From positions 34,204-98,203 of the forward strand of contig CAYMSO010000006.1 in NCBI GenBank assembly GCA_964393185.1: 64,000 nucleotides of DNA, given 5' to 3'. Made by a program: the position numbers and the translations under genes. Of this stretch, positions 51,365-59,594 are shown piece after piece; within the stretch, counting starts at the first letter, position 1; every line of letters begins with the position of its first letter. The DNA comes from CAYMSO01 sp964393185. Its GTDB lineage: Bacteria > Patescibacteriota > Dojkabacteria > J137. The notes under the pieces are model-generated. The model was not told the origin of the DNA. It saw only the letters and a program-made list of their open reading frames with translations, and did no database searches.

Positions 51365-52036
51365 CTACACCTTTTTTTGAATTATTGGCTTGGTTAGCTC
51401 TAGAATCTTTTCTTTTGGATTTTCGGCCTTTACAAATGCAGAGGCAAGTAAAGCACCATCTGCTCCCAACCCTATTGCTTTAGAAACATCTTCCATAGTA
51501 GACACACCTGCACCGATTAATGCAATGGTTTTTCCTTTTACTACATCTACAAATTTTGTTACTTCTTCGGGTCGTGTTGTTACCGAAACTCCGCTGCCTA
51601 TCAATTCTTTCGGTTCGTACGCAATTGCATAAGGTTTTGCTTCTAATATTTTTTCTGCTTCTTCTGCACTCTCGCAACAAACTATTAACCTAATTCCGGC
51701 AGATTGTATTTGACTTATTGTTTCGTTAAGTGTAGAAAAATCGATTCTATGCTCACTATGATTTATTATAGAGTATCTGATTCCATAATTTTGTATAAGT
51801 TCAAAAGGTATCCAGCCAGTTGTATTGCCTAGGGATTTATTATCAACATGAGGAGCTATTATATTTAGTTGTTTATAATTATCTTTGGCATATCTTAAGT
51901 CAAATATGGAAGGTGCAATCATTAAGATATTTTCTATTTCGGGATTTAGTTCTACAGCTTCTACAGCAGCATCGAGCAATTTATTTAAATTAGATGTTGT
52001 GCTTTCCGGATAGTTCTTTAAGTTAAGAATAATCAT
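51365..52036 (-). CDS. tpiA: Triosephosphate isomerase, archaeal type
   Basis: 223 aa from ATG 52036; the frame extends to 52114 but the extra residues are a hydrophobic, non-homologous tail, and MIILNLKNYPES is the usual family start. Catalytic residues are Asn/Lys in NLKNY, His in INHSEHR and Glu in AYEPKELIGSGVSV. The phosphate-binding GAGVSTMED and GLGADGALLASA follow. The short length and the lack of helices found in bacterial TIM (about 250 aa) match the archaeal tetrameric type. First gene of the glycolytic operon. Confidence 0.92.
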   Translation of the reverse strand: MIILNLKNYPESTTSNLNKLLDAAVEAVELNPEIENILMIAPSIFDLRYAKDNYKQLNIIAPHVDNKSLGNTTGWIPFELIQNYGIRYSIINHSEHRIDFSTLNETISQIQSAGIRLIVCCESAEEAEKILEAKPYAIAYEPKELIGSGVSVTTRPEEVTKFVDVVKGKTIALIGAGVSTMEDVSKAIGLGADGALLASAFVKAENPKEKILELTKPIIQKKV

Positions 52037-52149
52037 AATCAGAATAGTAAAGATATAATATTGCAAAATGCAGACAAAAATTATTCTAGCACTCAGATTT
52101 TTTTTGTAAAGCAAATTATTGACTTATGTCAAATACATGATTACAAAAA

Positions 52150-52198
52150 ATGCCGAAAAAAGGGAGCTACTTAAAAGTTTTTACTTGTGGTAGCTCCC
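52150..52198 (-). terminator. Intrinsic terminator of the DEAD-box gene
   Basis: GGGAGCTAC (52162-52170) pairs with GTAGCTCCC (52190-52198). On the minus strand the stem is followed directly by TTTTTTCGGC. It isolates the helicase gene from the tpiA operon downstream. Confidence 0.85.
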
Positions 52199-52203
52199 CA
52201 AAA

Positions 52204-53712
52204 TTAATATCTTCTATACTTTTTTGCGCTTGCAAATTTTGATTGATTGTCAAACCTAGACTCTCTATTAAATTTGTTTTCTCGCAAAGTAAATTTCTCT
52301 TCAGAGCTGTGATTATCGCCTACAAAAGTAAGAGCTTTTCCCGTTTTGTTTGCTCGGCCTGTTCTACCAATTCTATGCACATAGTCATCGTAGTTCTCTG
52401 GCTGGTCAAAATTGATAACCAAGGCTACATTTGGTATATCTAAACCTCTAGCAGCCACATCTGTTGCAACAAGAATATTGGCAACACCATTTTTAAATCT
52501 GTCGAGAGATTTATATCTAAAACTCTGCCTTTTGTCTCCGTGAATGGAGCTTACTTTAAATCTTTTTTGATAGAGATATTTGTCTAATCTATCTACTTCC
52601 CTTTTGGTTCTTGCAAATACAATTACCTTATCATTACTATGTTCTTTCAGAATATCTTCAAGTTTCGAAAGTTTGTTTTCATAACTGTCAGTACGAATTA
52701 CGTCCTGATCTATTCTGTCTGCGGTATTACCGGTCTTAACAGAAACTCTCATGTATTCGCCAAGATATTCATGAATTATAAGTTCAACTTCTCGGCTGAT
52801 TGTAGCTGAAAAAAATAAGGATTGCCTTTCTTTAGGTAAGTGACTCAATATGTATTTAATATCATCTATAAATCCCATATCTAGCATCCTATCTACTTCG
52901 TCTAAAACAACTGTATTAAACTTAGATAAGTCCAACGCTTTCCTATCTAAAAGATCTTTTAACCTACCTGGCGTTCCAATTATAAAATTAAAACCTTTTT
53001 TTATAGAATGTATTTGACTATGAATGTTGCTTGCACCAACGCATAAAACCGAAAATAAATTCATTCCCTTAGAAAATTCTCTAAGTTCGGTGTTTACTTG
53101 AACTGCAAGTTCTCTTGTTGGCACTATAACAATTACTTTTTCGGATTTTTGTTCATTAAGTTTATTAATTAAAGGTATTAAGAATGCGCCTGTTTTGCCT
53201 GTGCCAGTATTTGCTAGTCCAAGTACATTTTTGCCATTAATTATATGAGGAATAGCCTGGTCCTGAATTGGCGTAGGAACTTGATAATTTTTAGCATCCA
53301 AGTTTCTTTGTAGTTGTTGTACCAATTTAAAATCCGCAAACTTATGCGAGATTGGATGCTGTATATCAATAGCGTTTTCATCGGCTTTTTTGACAAAAAG
53401 ATTTGCATCCAACTTAGGTCCTCTTTTTCTTCGAGAACCACCTCTAGATCCTCTTCGTCTTGTATTTTGGTCCCGTCTAAAATGATTATTGGAATTCCTA
53501 TTTGATCCAAAAGAATTAGAATTCGTAAATTCTTGTCTACTAAAACTTGATCTTCGAGGTCTTTCTCGATTCGTCTGGTTATCTCTTCTTGATTCTCTTT
53601 GTGTAGATTCAAAAGAGCCTAAAAAATCTCCCTTTTGTTTTTTTGCTTGACTAAATCTTGTGTCTTTTACAGCACGTGATCTCCTATCAAAGCTACTTCT
53701 TTGATTTCTCAT
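52204..53712 (-). CDS. DEAD-box ATP-dependent RNA helicase with RG-rich N-terminus
   Basis: 502 aa. The first 105 residues are disordered, strongly basic and rich in Arg/Ser/Asn (RRRGSRGGSRRKRG), unlike the usual C-terminal placement of such tails. The helicase core has Q motif PTPIQDQAIP, ANTGTGKTGAF, PTRELAVQ, TPGRLKDLL, motif II DEVD in place of DEAD, SATI, VIVFARTKREVD and HRIGRTGRANKTG. It probably remodels structured RNA or ribosome precursors. A TATAAC box lies 6 nt before the ATG. Confidence 0.92.
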   Translation of the reverse strand: MRNQRSSFDRRSRAVKDTRFSQAKKQKGDFLGSFESTQRESRRDNQTNRERPRRSSFSRQEFTNSNSFGSNRNSNNHFRRDQNTRRRGSRGGSRRKRGPKLDANLFVKKADENAIDIQHPISHKFADFKLVQQLQRNLDAKNYQVPTPIQDQAIPHIINGKNVLGLANTGTGKTGAFLIPLINKLNEQKSEKVIVIVPTRELAVQVNTELREFSKGMNLFSVLCVGASNIHSQIHSIKKGFNFIIGTPGRLKDLLDRKALDLSKFNTVVLDEVDRMLDMGFIDDIKYILSHLPKERQSLFFSATISREVELIIHEYLGEYMRVSVKTGNTADRIDQDVIRTDSYENKLSKLEDILKEHSNDKVIVFARTKREVDRLDKYLYQKRFKVSSIHGDKRQSFRYKSLDRFKNGVANILVATDVAARGLDIPNVALVINFDQPENYDDYVHRIGRTGRANKTGKALTFVGDNHSSEEKFTLRENKFNRESRFDNQSKFASAKKYRRY

Positions 53713-53944
53713 TTACTTGTTATAATATTTTATTTACTAGAATTTTTAAATCTATCATCAGTTGCAATCCACTAATGAAGATTCTCTCTTTGAAGTTCTC
53801 CGAAGCGGATCAATATTTTGATTTGATACTACGATATAGATATTAAATATCTAACGGTAATTATAGCATATTTTAAGCTCAAAATGTTAATTTAGCACTA
53901 TATAATAATGTTGAAAAGTATAGAGATGCATATTCCTTCATATA

Positions 53945-54895
53945 CTATACTATGGCAAATATAGTGCTAGGTTCAGTACCTTCAAATAAAATTTTGTATA
54001 AAGATGTAATTATTGGAAGATCTAGATCATATTTTCTAGATAATTCATACGCATGTTTTGCAGCATTAACACCTTCCGCAACCATTGTCATACTTACAAG
54101 AATCTCGTTAAGTTTTCTGCCCTTGGCAAGTTCTTTTCCTACATATCTATTGCGCGAAAGTTCACTGGTGCACGTAACAATAACATCACCCATACCTGCT
54201 AGACCATAAAATGTTTCCAGTTTTGCCCCAAGCGTTTTTCCAACTAAACTGATTTCTTGCAAGCCTTTAGTCATAATGTATGCTTTAGCATTATCACCAT
54301 ATTCTAATCCATCTACAATTCCTATACATATTGCTAATAAATTTTTTAGTGCAGCGCTGATTTGCACACCTATAATGTCAGTCGAAGATTCTATAAAAAA
54401 GTCGTCGCTTCTCAGTAAATCAATAATAAATTGAGAACCTCTTACACCTGCAATTACTGCACCTGCCGGCTTTCCTTTGGCAACTTCATCAGCTATGGTT
54501 GGGCCGTAAAAAAAATATAAATCATTGTTTATTATTTTTTCTATAGTAATACTTAGCAAATCTGTATTGTTGCTAAAACCTTTTGAACAAACAACCACTG
54601 GCTGTTCTTTAAGATAATCTCTGGCATTTTTTAGAGTTGATTCGACCTTATCAGAAGGTACGACAACAAAAACTACCTTAGTATTAACCAAACTTTCTTC
54701 TATATTGGAAGTTACAGTAATATTATTGGGAAGCTCTATATCGGGTAAGAACCTGGATTTTCTTGTTGTTTGCATTTCGACTGCCTGATCTTGAAAGAAT
54801 TCCCAAATATTAATCTTGTTATCAATGCTATTTTTTGCTAAATGTAAGGCTATTGCTGTTCCCCAGCTTCCTCCTCCAAGAATAGTTATATTCAT
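53945..54895 (-). CDS. gpsA: Glycerol-3-phosphate dehydrogenase [NAD(P)+]
   Basis: 316 aa. NAD fold ILGGGSWGTAIALHLA, PSDKVEST, VVCSKGF, YGPTIADEVAKGKPA, catalytic Lys in QISAALKNLLAICIGI-type block and GLAGMGDVIVTCTS. It reduces dihydroxyacetone phosphate, taken from the triose pool made by the neighbouring operon, to glycerol 3-phosphate for phospholipid. Length is normal for the family (about 335). Confidence 0.94.
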   Translation of the reverse strand: MNITILGGGSWGTAIALHLAKNSIDNKINIWEFFQDQAVEMQTTRKSRFLPDIELPNNITVTSNIEESLVNTKVVFVVVPSDKVESTLKNARDYLKEQPVVVCSKGFSNNTDLLSITIEKIINNDLYFFYGPTIADEVAKGKPAGAVIAGVRGSQFIIDLLRSDDFFIESSTDIIGVQISAALKNLLAICIGIVDGLEYGDNAKAYIMTKGLQEISLVGKTLGAKLETFYGLAGMGDVIVTCTSELSRNRYVGKELAKGRKLNEILVSMTMVAEGVNAAKHAYELSRKYDLDLPIITSLYKILFEGTEPSTIFAIV

Positions 54896-55004
54896 ATATA
54901 ATTAATTAAAATTTACAAGCAATTCTAACGCCAAAAAATAAGTACTGCAATTAAATAGAATTGATATATAAATCATATTTACTTAAAATATATGTATTAT
55001 TTTA

Positions 55005-55691
55005 ATGTTAAATTGTATGGAAGATCATAAGAATAACTTTCCCTTACTATTAAAATTTTCAGTCTTTATTAATTTACTTTTAGTTCTAGCTGTTATCCTT
55101 TTGGGTTATTTGTTGATGCAAGAAAAAGATAAAGTTGAAGAAACAAAGTTAGAAGATCAAGAAGAGGATATTTCCGAATTTATTGAATGTACTTCAGATG
55201 AGCTTGCTGCAGAATTTTGTACAAGAGAATATTTGCCTGTATGTGGTGACGATGGATTGACCTATGGAAACAAGTGTGAAGCATGCTCCAGCGGCAATAT
55301 CCAAGGATACAGACAAGAAGCTTGTGATAATTCAACCGAAACTTCCCCGCAGTCTGATACAGATTTAGTAGGGTTTACATGGTATTGGATTAATGCAACT
55401 TTTGCGGATGGAACTGTATTAACACCAAATAAAGAATTAGTTTATGGATTGCAGTTTGAATCAAATGGAGATATAAATATCCTTTCTGACTGCAATAATA
55501 TTGCTGGAAGATATTCAACAAAAAATAAAAGCTTGCAAATTTCGGAACTAGTGACCACCCTTAAGTTTTGCGAAAATACACAAGAAACGGAATTTATGCA
55601 ATTAGTAGAAAAAGTACAATCCTATACTCTAGTAGATAATCTTCTAGGGCTTACGTTATCTGATGGAGCTATAGTAACTTTATCTAAGTAG
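55005..55691 (+). CDS. Membrane-anchored Kazal-like + META-domain protein
   Basis: 228 aa. One N-terminal span (about residues 15-38) and an acidic linker precede a Kazal-type module, C-x-R-x-YLPVCGDDGLTYGNKCEAC, with six Cys in total. A META/HslJ-like domain follows (about 118-228): FTWYWINATFADGT, LSDCNNIAGRYSTK, LVTTLKFCENTQETEFMQLV and LGLTLSDGAIV. Kazal modules bind and block serine proteases; META domains are outer-surface or periplasmic modules of uncertain role. Both would lie outside the membrane here. A strong terminator follows. Confidence 0.82.
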   Translation: MLNCMEDHKNNFPLLLKFSVFINLLLVLAVILLGYLLMQEKDKVEETKLEDQEEDISEFIECTSDELAAEFCTREYLPVCGDDGLTYGNKCEACSSGNIQGYRQEACDNSTETSPQSDTDLVGFTWYWINATFADGTVLTPNKELVYGLQFESNGDINILSDCNNIAGRYSTKNKSLQISELVTTLKFCENTQETEFMQLVEKVQSYTLVDNLLGLTLSDGAIVTLSK

Positions 55692-55777
55692 ATACAGGCT
55701 CGTGATTAGAAGGGGTTTAATGATTTTGGCCTAATGATTTTTATATTGCAAGCTAATTCTTTTTCTTAATAAAATAG

Positions 55778-55806
55778 AAGTACGGACTTCTGTCCGTACT
55801 TTTTTA
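55778..55806 (+). terminator. Intrinsic terminator after Kazal-META gene
   Basis: AAGTACGGAC (55778-55787), loop TTCT, GTCCGTACTT (55792-55801), then TTTTATT. A textbook rho-independent terminator. Confidence 0.92.
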
Positions 55807-55861
55807 TTGCTTCTTTAAACAATTTTTACTTATAATTGTTCGTTATGTAAGAAAATTGTGG

Positions 55862-57127
55862 ATGGATAATTGCGACTTCAATGATATAATCACAATAGAC
55901 TCTTTACCTTCAGCTTACCAGAAATATATAGCTGAAGTTATCAAAGTTAGATCTTCTGATCGGGCCAAGCAACATAGAATAGATAACTACACAGGAATTG
56001 TTGTATTGCCCCATGGGATAGGGGAATATCGATTATCTACTTATCAGGGCGAGGCTGATGTACAAATAGCTTACACTTACTATAATGGTCCTAGTGTTGG
56101 TAGTTTAATCAAACTTTTGTATCAACACGAAATTGAAGGCAAAGATATAATTGATGTGCTACAAAACACTCATAACTTCGCTTCAAACATAATCCAAAAG
56201 CAGGAAGGCCCTAGTTTGACTGATATAAAGCAAGAAGATTTTTGGGAATTTATTAGCACACTACCCAAGACAATCAGAGATAATATTTTGAATGGGAATA
56301 GCACTATTACAAACTATGGTCAAAGTTTTCATGGAGTAACAATTGCATATGGAATTTTCTTAATGAAGGATATTATAGATGCAGTCAACTTTTTAAGAAC
56401 AAGAGATTTAGAGAAAAGCATTTTAGGCAAAGATAAATTGTTTAGCTTATCCGTAATACTTCACGCGGCTGCTTCTAATATTTCGACGTACGAAATGGGT
56501 CTGTATTTTATGGAAAACAATAGAACTAAAAGAGGTCATCAGATGTTTATGAATGCTTATAAAGATTTATTACTACATCTACAAAGGATAGGCGAAGTCT
56601 TAAACGACAAACAATCCTCTGCAGTTTTCGATGATTTAGAACAGATGTTTAGCAATATTTCTAGTATTTACCCAGTTAATACAATTCAGTTTGTTAGCAA
56701 TACGCCTGCGTTTATAGTAAGACCAGAAATATCATCAGATTTATTTTTTATAATGTATAATCTTGTTAACAACGCCTGGAAGTATTCATTCTCCCCACAA
56801 ATCTTAACTGATTTGGGACTTGAAATTAGTGAGCAATCAAAAGTTCAAGTAGAATACTTTATAAAAGATAATGAGCTAAATTTAGTTGTAAGGGACAACG
56901 GTATAGGAATTCCTCAAGACAAATTGGATATAATTTTTGAAGAGGGAATTTGTGTACATGGTATTTCCAATTTGCCTTCTTCTGGTATAGGACTTCATCA
57001 TGTACAATTGTTAACTAACAAGATAGGCGGACATGTCAGCGTCAATATTTTGAATAGTGAAAAATACAAAACTGAGTTCGTAGTTGCTTTTCCTTTAGAC
57101 AATATTTTCGAATTAAATGAAATTTAG
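55862..57127 (+). CDS. Histidine-kinase-type ATPase (HATPase_c) protein without clear sensor
   Basis: 421 aa from ATG 55862 (a TTG two codons upstream is in frame). The C-terminal 140 residues carry the GHKL ATP-binding boxes: N box IMYNLVNNAWKYS, G1 VVRDNGIGIP and G2 SSGIGLHHVQLLTNK. The upstream part is helical with a possible dimerisation region (ILHAAASNISTYEMGLYF) that lacks the standard H-box (H-E-x-x-x-P). No membrane span is present and no response regulator is nearby. It may be a soluble hybrid or a degenerate kinase. Confidence 0.75.
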   Translation: MDNCDFNDIITIDSLPSAYQKYIAEVIKVRSSDRAKQHRIDNYTGIVVLPHGIGEYRLSTYQGEADVQIAYTYYNGPSVGSLIKLLYQHEIEGKDIIDVLQNTHNFASNIIQKQEGPSLTDIKQEDFWEFISTLPKTIRDNILNGNSTITNYGQSFHGVTIAYGIFLMKDIIDAVNFLRTRDLEKSILGKDKLFSLSVILHAAASNISTYEMGLYFMENNRTKRGHQMFMNAYKDLLLHLQRIGEVLNDKQSSAVFDDLEQMFSNISSIYPVNTIQFVSNTPAFIVRPEISSDLFFIMYNLVNNAWKYSFSPQILTDLGLEISEQSKVQVEYFIKDNELNLVVRDNGIGIPQDKLDIIFEEGICVHGISNLPSSGIGLHHVQLLTNKIGGHVSVNILNSEKYKTEFVVAFPLDNIFELNEI

Positions 57128-57281
57128 TTAATAATGCAAAAAATAGTTTTTTTAAGATTGTGATTAAACCTCTCCATTGGCCTTAATTAACAAAATTACA
57201 GAAAATATAGAAATTTAGAATTTTCTTCTTGCATTTTCTATTTTTTAGTTATAAAGTATATGTGGAGTTAAATAACAAAAA

Positions 57282-57314
57282 ATTAGACTGTTATCGTGGG
57301 ATGAGGAGTCTAAT
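57282..57314. other. Hairpin with G-rich loop in a 289-nt intergenic gap
   Basis: ATTAGACT (57282-57289) pairs with AGTCTAAT (57307-57314) around a 17-nt loop containing CGTGGGATGAGG. There is no T-run. It stands alone between the HATPase gene and the converging NTase-like gene. A structured RNA or terminator is possible; nothing else was seen in the gap. Confidence 0.3.
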
Positions 57315-57416
57315 GCTGGATATTATAAGTGATTATTATATACAGAAAAATCCCGTTAGTTATTTAGCTCTATTTTAGTTTGTATTTGTAATAGTAAATT
57401 AATACTTTTACTAAAA

Positions 57417-58145
57417 TTAATAATAGGAATTATTTTTTCCCTCCCAATGTTTGAAAACTCCTAAGCGCTCTTCTACAATTCTTTCATATATTTTAACCAA
57501 TTTCCGTTCCTCTACTGTTGCTGTTTTTTCGCTATACTCATAAGAAAGTCCAATATGATTAATTCTAGGAATCACAGCATTTTTAAAAGCATATATTAAT
57601 GTTTTGAATAGCTGTTGATTAGAAACGTTTAATTCTTCTGTAATTGTTAATAATTTCTTGTAAGCTTTTTGAGCAATATATGCGCTATCCTGAAGAAAGG
57701 GTATACAAAGTTTTTGCATAGCAATGGTATCGCCCATAAAGGCACTTACTGCTAATTCTTTTTCTATTTTATACTCGTGGTTGAGATTAAATATTGTTGT
57801 TAAAGGATTGAAATTAAAATCAGCTTGAATGTTAAAAGTTTTTAGAATCTGTAGCCAGGACTCAAAAGCATCGTTAATCATGGGATATTCTTCTTTAGGA
57901 TATGTATCTATAATAATTCCACATTCGAAGTCTCCAATGTATGGCTTTCTAAAACCAAAAGCTTTTTTAAACTTCCAGTTATAAATCGAGCTACCAAGTG
58001 GAACAACTGTTAAAAATTTATTTTGGTATTTTTCTTGTAAAACTTCATTAATTCTATTTACAATTTCTGTGGCAACAGGTGCTCTGTTAACCTCAAAGTT
58101 AAAATTCCAAGGAGTAAATTGTTCGTTTACGATGGGATCTTCCAT
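57417..58145 (-). CDS. Possible nucleotidyltransferase-fold protein
   Basis: 242 aa, soluble. VVPLGSSIYNW followed 18 residues later by IGDFECGIIID fits the pol-beta-type pattern G-S...D-h-[DE]-h, and the remainder is helical. The third acidic residue is not obvious. No close family is recognised. A TGCTATAGT extended -10 ends 5 nt before the ATG, so the mRNA may be leaderless. It begins the accessory part of the window. Confidence 0.5.
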   Translation of the reverse strand: MEDPIVNEQFTPWNFNFEVNRAPVATEIVNRINEVLQEKYQNKFLTVVPLGSSIYNWKFKKAFGFRKPYIGDFECGIIIDTYPKEEYPMINDAFESWLQILKTFNIQADFNFNPLTTIFNLNHEYKIEKELAVSAFMGDTIAMQKLCIPFLQDSAYIAQKAYKKLLTITEELNVSNQQLFKTLIYAFKNAVIPRINHIGLSYEYSEKTATVEERKLVKIYERIVEERLGVFKHWEGKNNSYY

Positions 58146-58333
58146 AGAAAACTATAGCATAACAATACTCAAGAATTGTGTCCTTAAATATTAACCTTTG
58201 ATATAACTAATTTTCTTTTTAGTAATTTTAGAATTTTCCACTTGCTCTTGAGAATTCTGGCAAGCAAGCCATCACACTCGAGTCTAAATTTTTTCCTTGT
58301 TCGTTTAATGCTTCGATTATAATTAATCTATGC

Positions 58334-58666
58334 CTAAGTCCTAATCTTTTCTGCTACAAATTTTAATAGCTTAATAATTTGGTCAGAATCTATGTCTTCT
58401 AAAGTTTCGAGTTCAATTTTTCTTGTAGTTTTACCACCTCCTTGGAACACTTGTTTTTCCTTTGGTGTAAGATTGGCAATACTAAAACCCAAATTTACAT
58501 GATTTTTTAAAGCTACAATATAAAAAAGACCGTTCTCGAAAACAGGTACTCCCCAAAGCATTGATTCAGTCAAATTGGGATACGTGTCCTTTATAATTTG
58601 CCTTAACTTAAGACAAATTTCTTTTTGAGGAGATTTTTGTTTACTGTAATATTCTTCTGGAGTCAT
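58334..58666 (-). CDS. DUF1801/YdhG-like protein
   Basis: 110 aa, single domain. EICLKLRQIIKDTYPNLTESMLWGVPVFE and VALKNHVNLGFS match the DUF1801 pattern (short alpha/beta protein related to the frataxin-like fold in YdhG). Function is unknown. It is common in accessory gene pools of many bacteria. The following 187 nt hold only a short coding-like stretch (see findings). Confidence 0.8.
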   Translation of the reverse strand: MTPEEYYSKQKSPQKEICLKLRQIIKDTYPNLTESMLWGVPVFENGLFYIVALKNHVNLGFSIANLTPKEKQVFQGGGKTTRKIELETLEDIDSDQIIKLLKFVAEKIRT

Positions 58667-58734
58667 GTTTTAATGATATTCCTGTCTAGACAGTTAAGCA
58701 ATAAATTAATATGTGTTACTTTATCTTGTGAAGT

Positions 58735-58866
58735 TTAATCTTTATATTTTAAATATTCTAATATTAATTTATCAATTTCTTTCTCAGAAAGCTCGGACAG
58801 TGGAATATCAACATCACCTCGTCTAAGTGCCTGCCTTTCTGGAGAAAAAGAATCGAAATCAGCCAT
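58735..58866 (-). CDS. Small 43-aa acidic protein
   Basis: The frame encodes M-A-D-F-D-S-F-S-P-E-R-Q then ALRRGDVDIPLSELSEKEI and a charged Lys/Tyr-rich end before TAA. Codon use and the mix of charged residues look like a real protein. It starts 10 nt after the stop of the YdeI-like gene on the same strand, so the two are probably cotranscribed. No family is recognised. Confidence 0.6.
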   Translation of the reverse strand: MADFDSFSPERQALRRGDVDIPLSELSEKEIDKLILEYLKYKD

Positions 58867-58876
58867 AATTTTAAGT

Positions 58877-59182
58877 TTATTTTGTATTTCTTCCTAATAT
58901 ACCTTTAACCGAAGGACTCAACTCCTTATCTTTACGGTGTATACAGCCTAGCCAGCAACATGGTCTTCTCTTTCCTTCTTTAAGTTCTGCTACAACTCTT
59001 TTTACGTGTTCCTGCCTGGTTTCTTGTTTTTTAACAAATGTGGTCCAGCATATCCACTCGTTACGTGCAAGTGGGGTTAAACTTTCCCATATTGCCAAAG
59101 ATCTAGAATCAGCCAGTAAGGCATTTTGCAAATCGGAGGGAATTTTGTGTACAGTTCCGCTAGAAACTTTGTCTTTGCTCAT
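58877..59182 (-). CDS. YdeI/OmpD-associated (OmdA)-like protein
   Basis: 101 aa. IPSDLQNALLADSRSLAIWE, SLTPLARNEWICWTTFVKK and ETRQEHVKRVVAELKEGKR reproduce the C-terminal signature of the YdeI/OmdA family (also called bacteriocin-protection proteins). The last part, RPCCWLGCIHRKDKEL, has three Cys and a His that could hold a metal. A TGCTACAAT extended -10 ends 6 nt before the ATG. Confidence 0.8.
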   Translation of the reverse strand: MSKDKVSSGTVHKIPSDLQNALLADSRSLAIWESLTPLARNEWICWTTFVKKQETRQEHVKRVVAELKEGKRRPCCWLGCIHRKDKELSPSVKGILGRNTK

Positions 59183-59197
59183 AAAATTATTGTAGCA
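59183..59197 (-). promoter_or_regulatory. Extended -10 abutting YdeI-like start
   Basis: On the minus strand TGCTACAAT (hexamer 59194-59189) is followed by AATTTT and ATG at 59182: exactly 6 nt, so leaderless. Confidence 0.6.
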
Positions 59198-59538
59198 ATA
59201 CTCTGACTGAAGGTCTAAGAGAATTATTATCTTGTGTATTTATACAACCACTTTGACTTTTGTTTTTGAAGTATAGTATTTTAAAAAACTTTTTATAATA
59301 TTTATATGAGTTGTAAGCCACTCTGTGTAATGTCTTATATAATTCATTTACATGAATTAGTGCCTATATTATCTAATAGACTACACATGTACTTATATTC
59401 AACAAGTTAATACCGTATTAATTTATAGCTGTAAGGTGGTAAAAGATTAATGAATGCATGTAAGTACCACAAAAGAGAAAGTTTAAGAGTTTATTTAAGT
59501 ACAGGGCCAGTAGTTTATCAAATATCAATATAATTTTA
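59198..59538. other. 341-nt AT-rich gap, no gene seen
   Basis: Only short frames without plausible start contexts are present (the longest on the plus strand is a 27-codon frame near 59.45 kb). No tRNA fold or strong inverted repeat was found. Confidence 0.5.
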
Positions 59539-59567
59539 TTGACATTCAATAAAGAAATTGCTAAAAT
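59539..59567 (+). promoter_or_regulatory. Strong sigma-70-type promoter of DUF2975-HTH operon
   Basis: TTGACA (59539-59544), 17-nt spacer, TGC-TAAAAT with hexamer at 59562-59567. The predicted start is near 59574, giving a leader of about 20 nt. This is one of the two best matches to the consensus in the window (the other is at 63962-63990). Confidence 0.8.
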
Positions 59568-59594
59568 TATATAATTATCAGTAAACGTTTAAGT

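Noticed and set aside
52037..52114. N-terminal 26-residue hydrophobic extension of TIM as a signal sequence
   Set aside because: TIM is cytoplasmic, the family begins at MIILNLKNY, and the extension is low-complexity AT-rich sequence.
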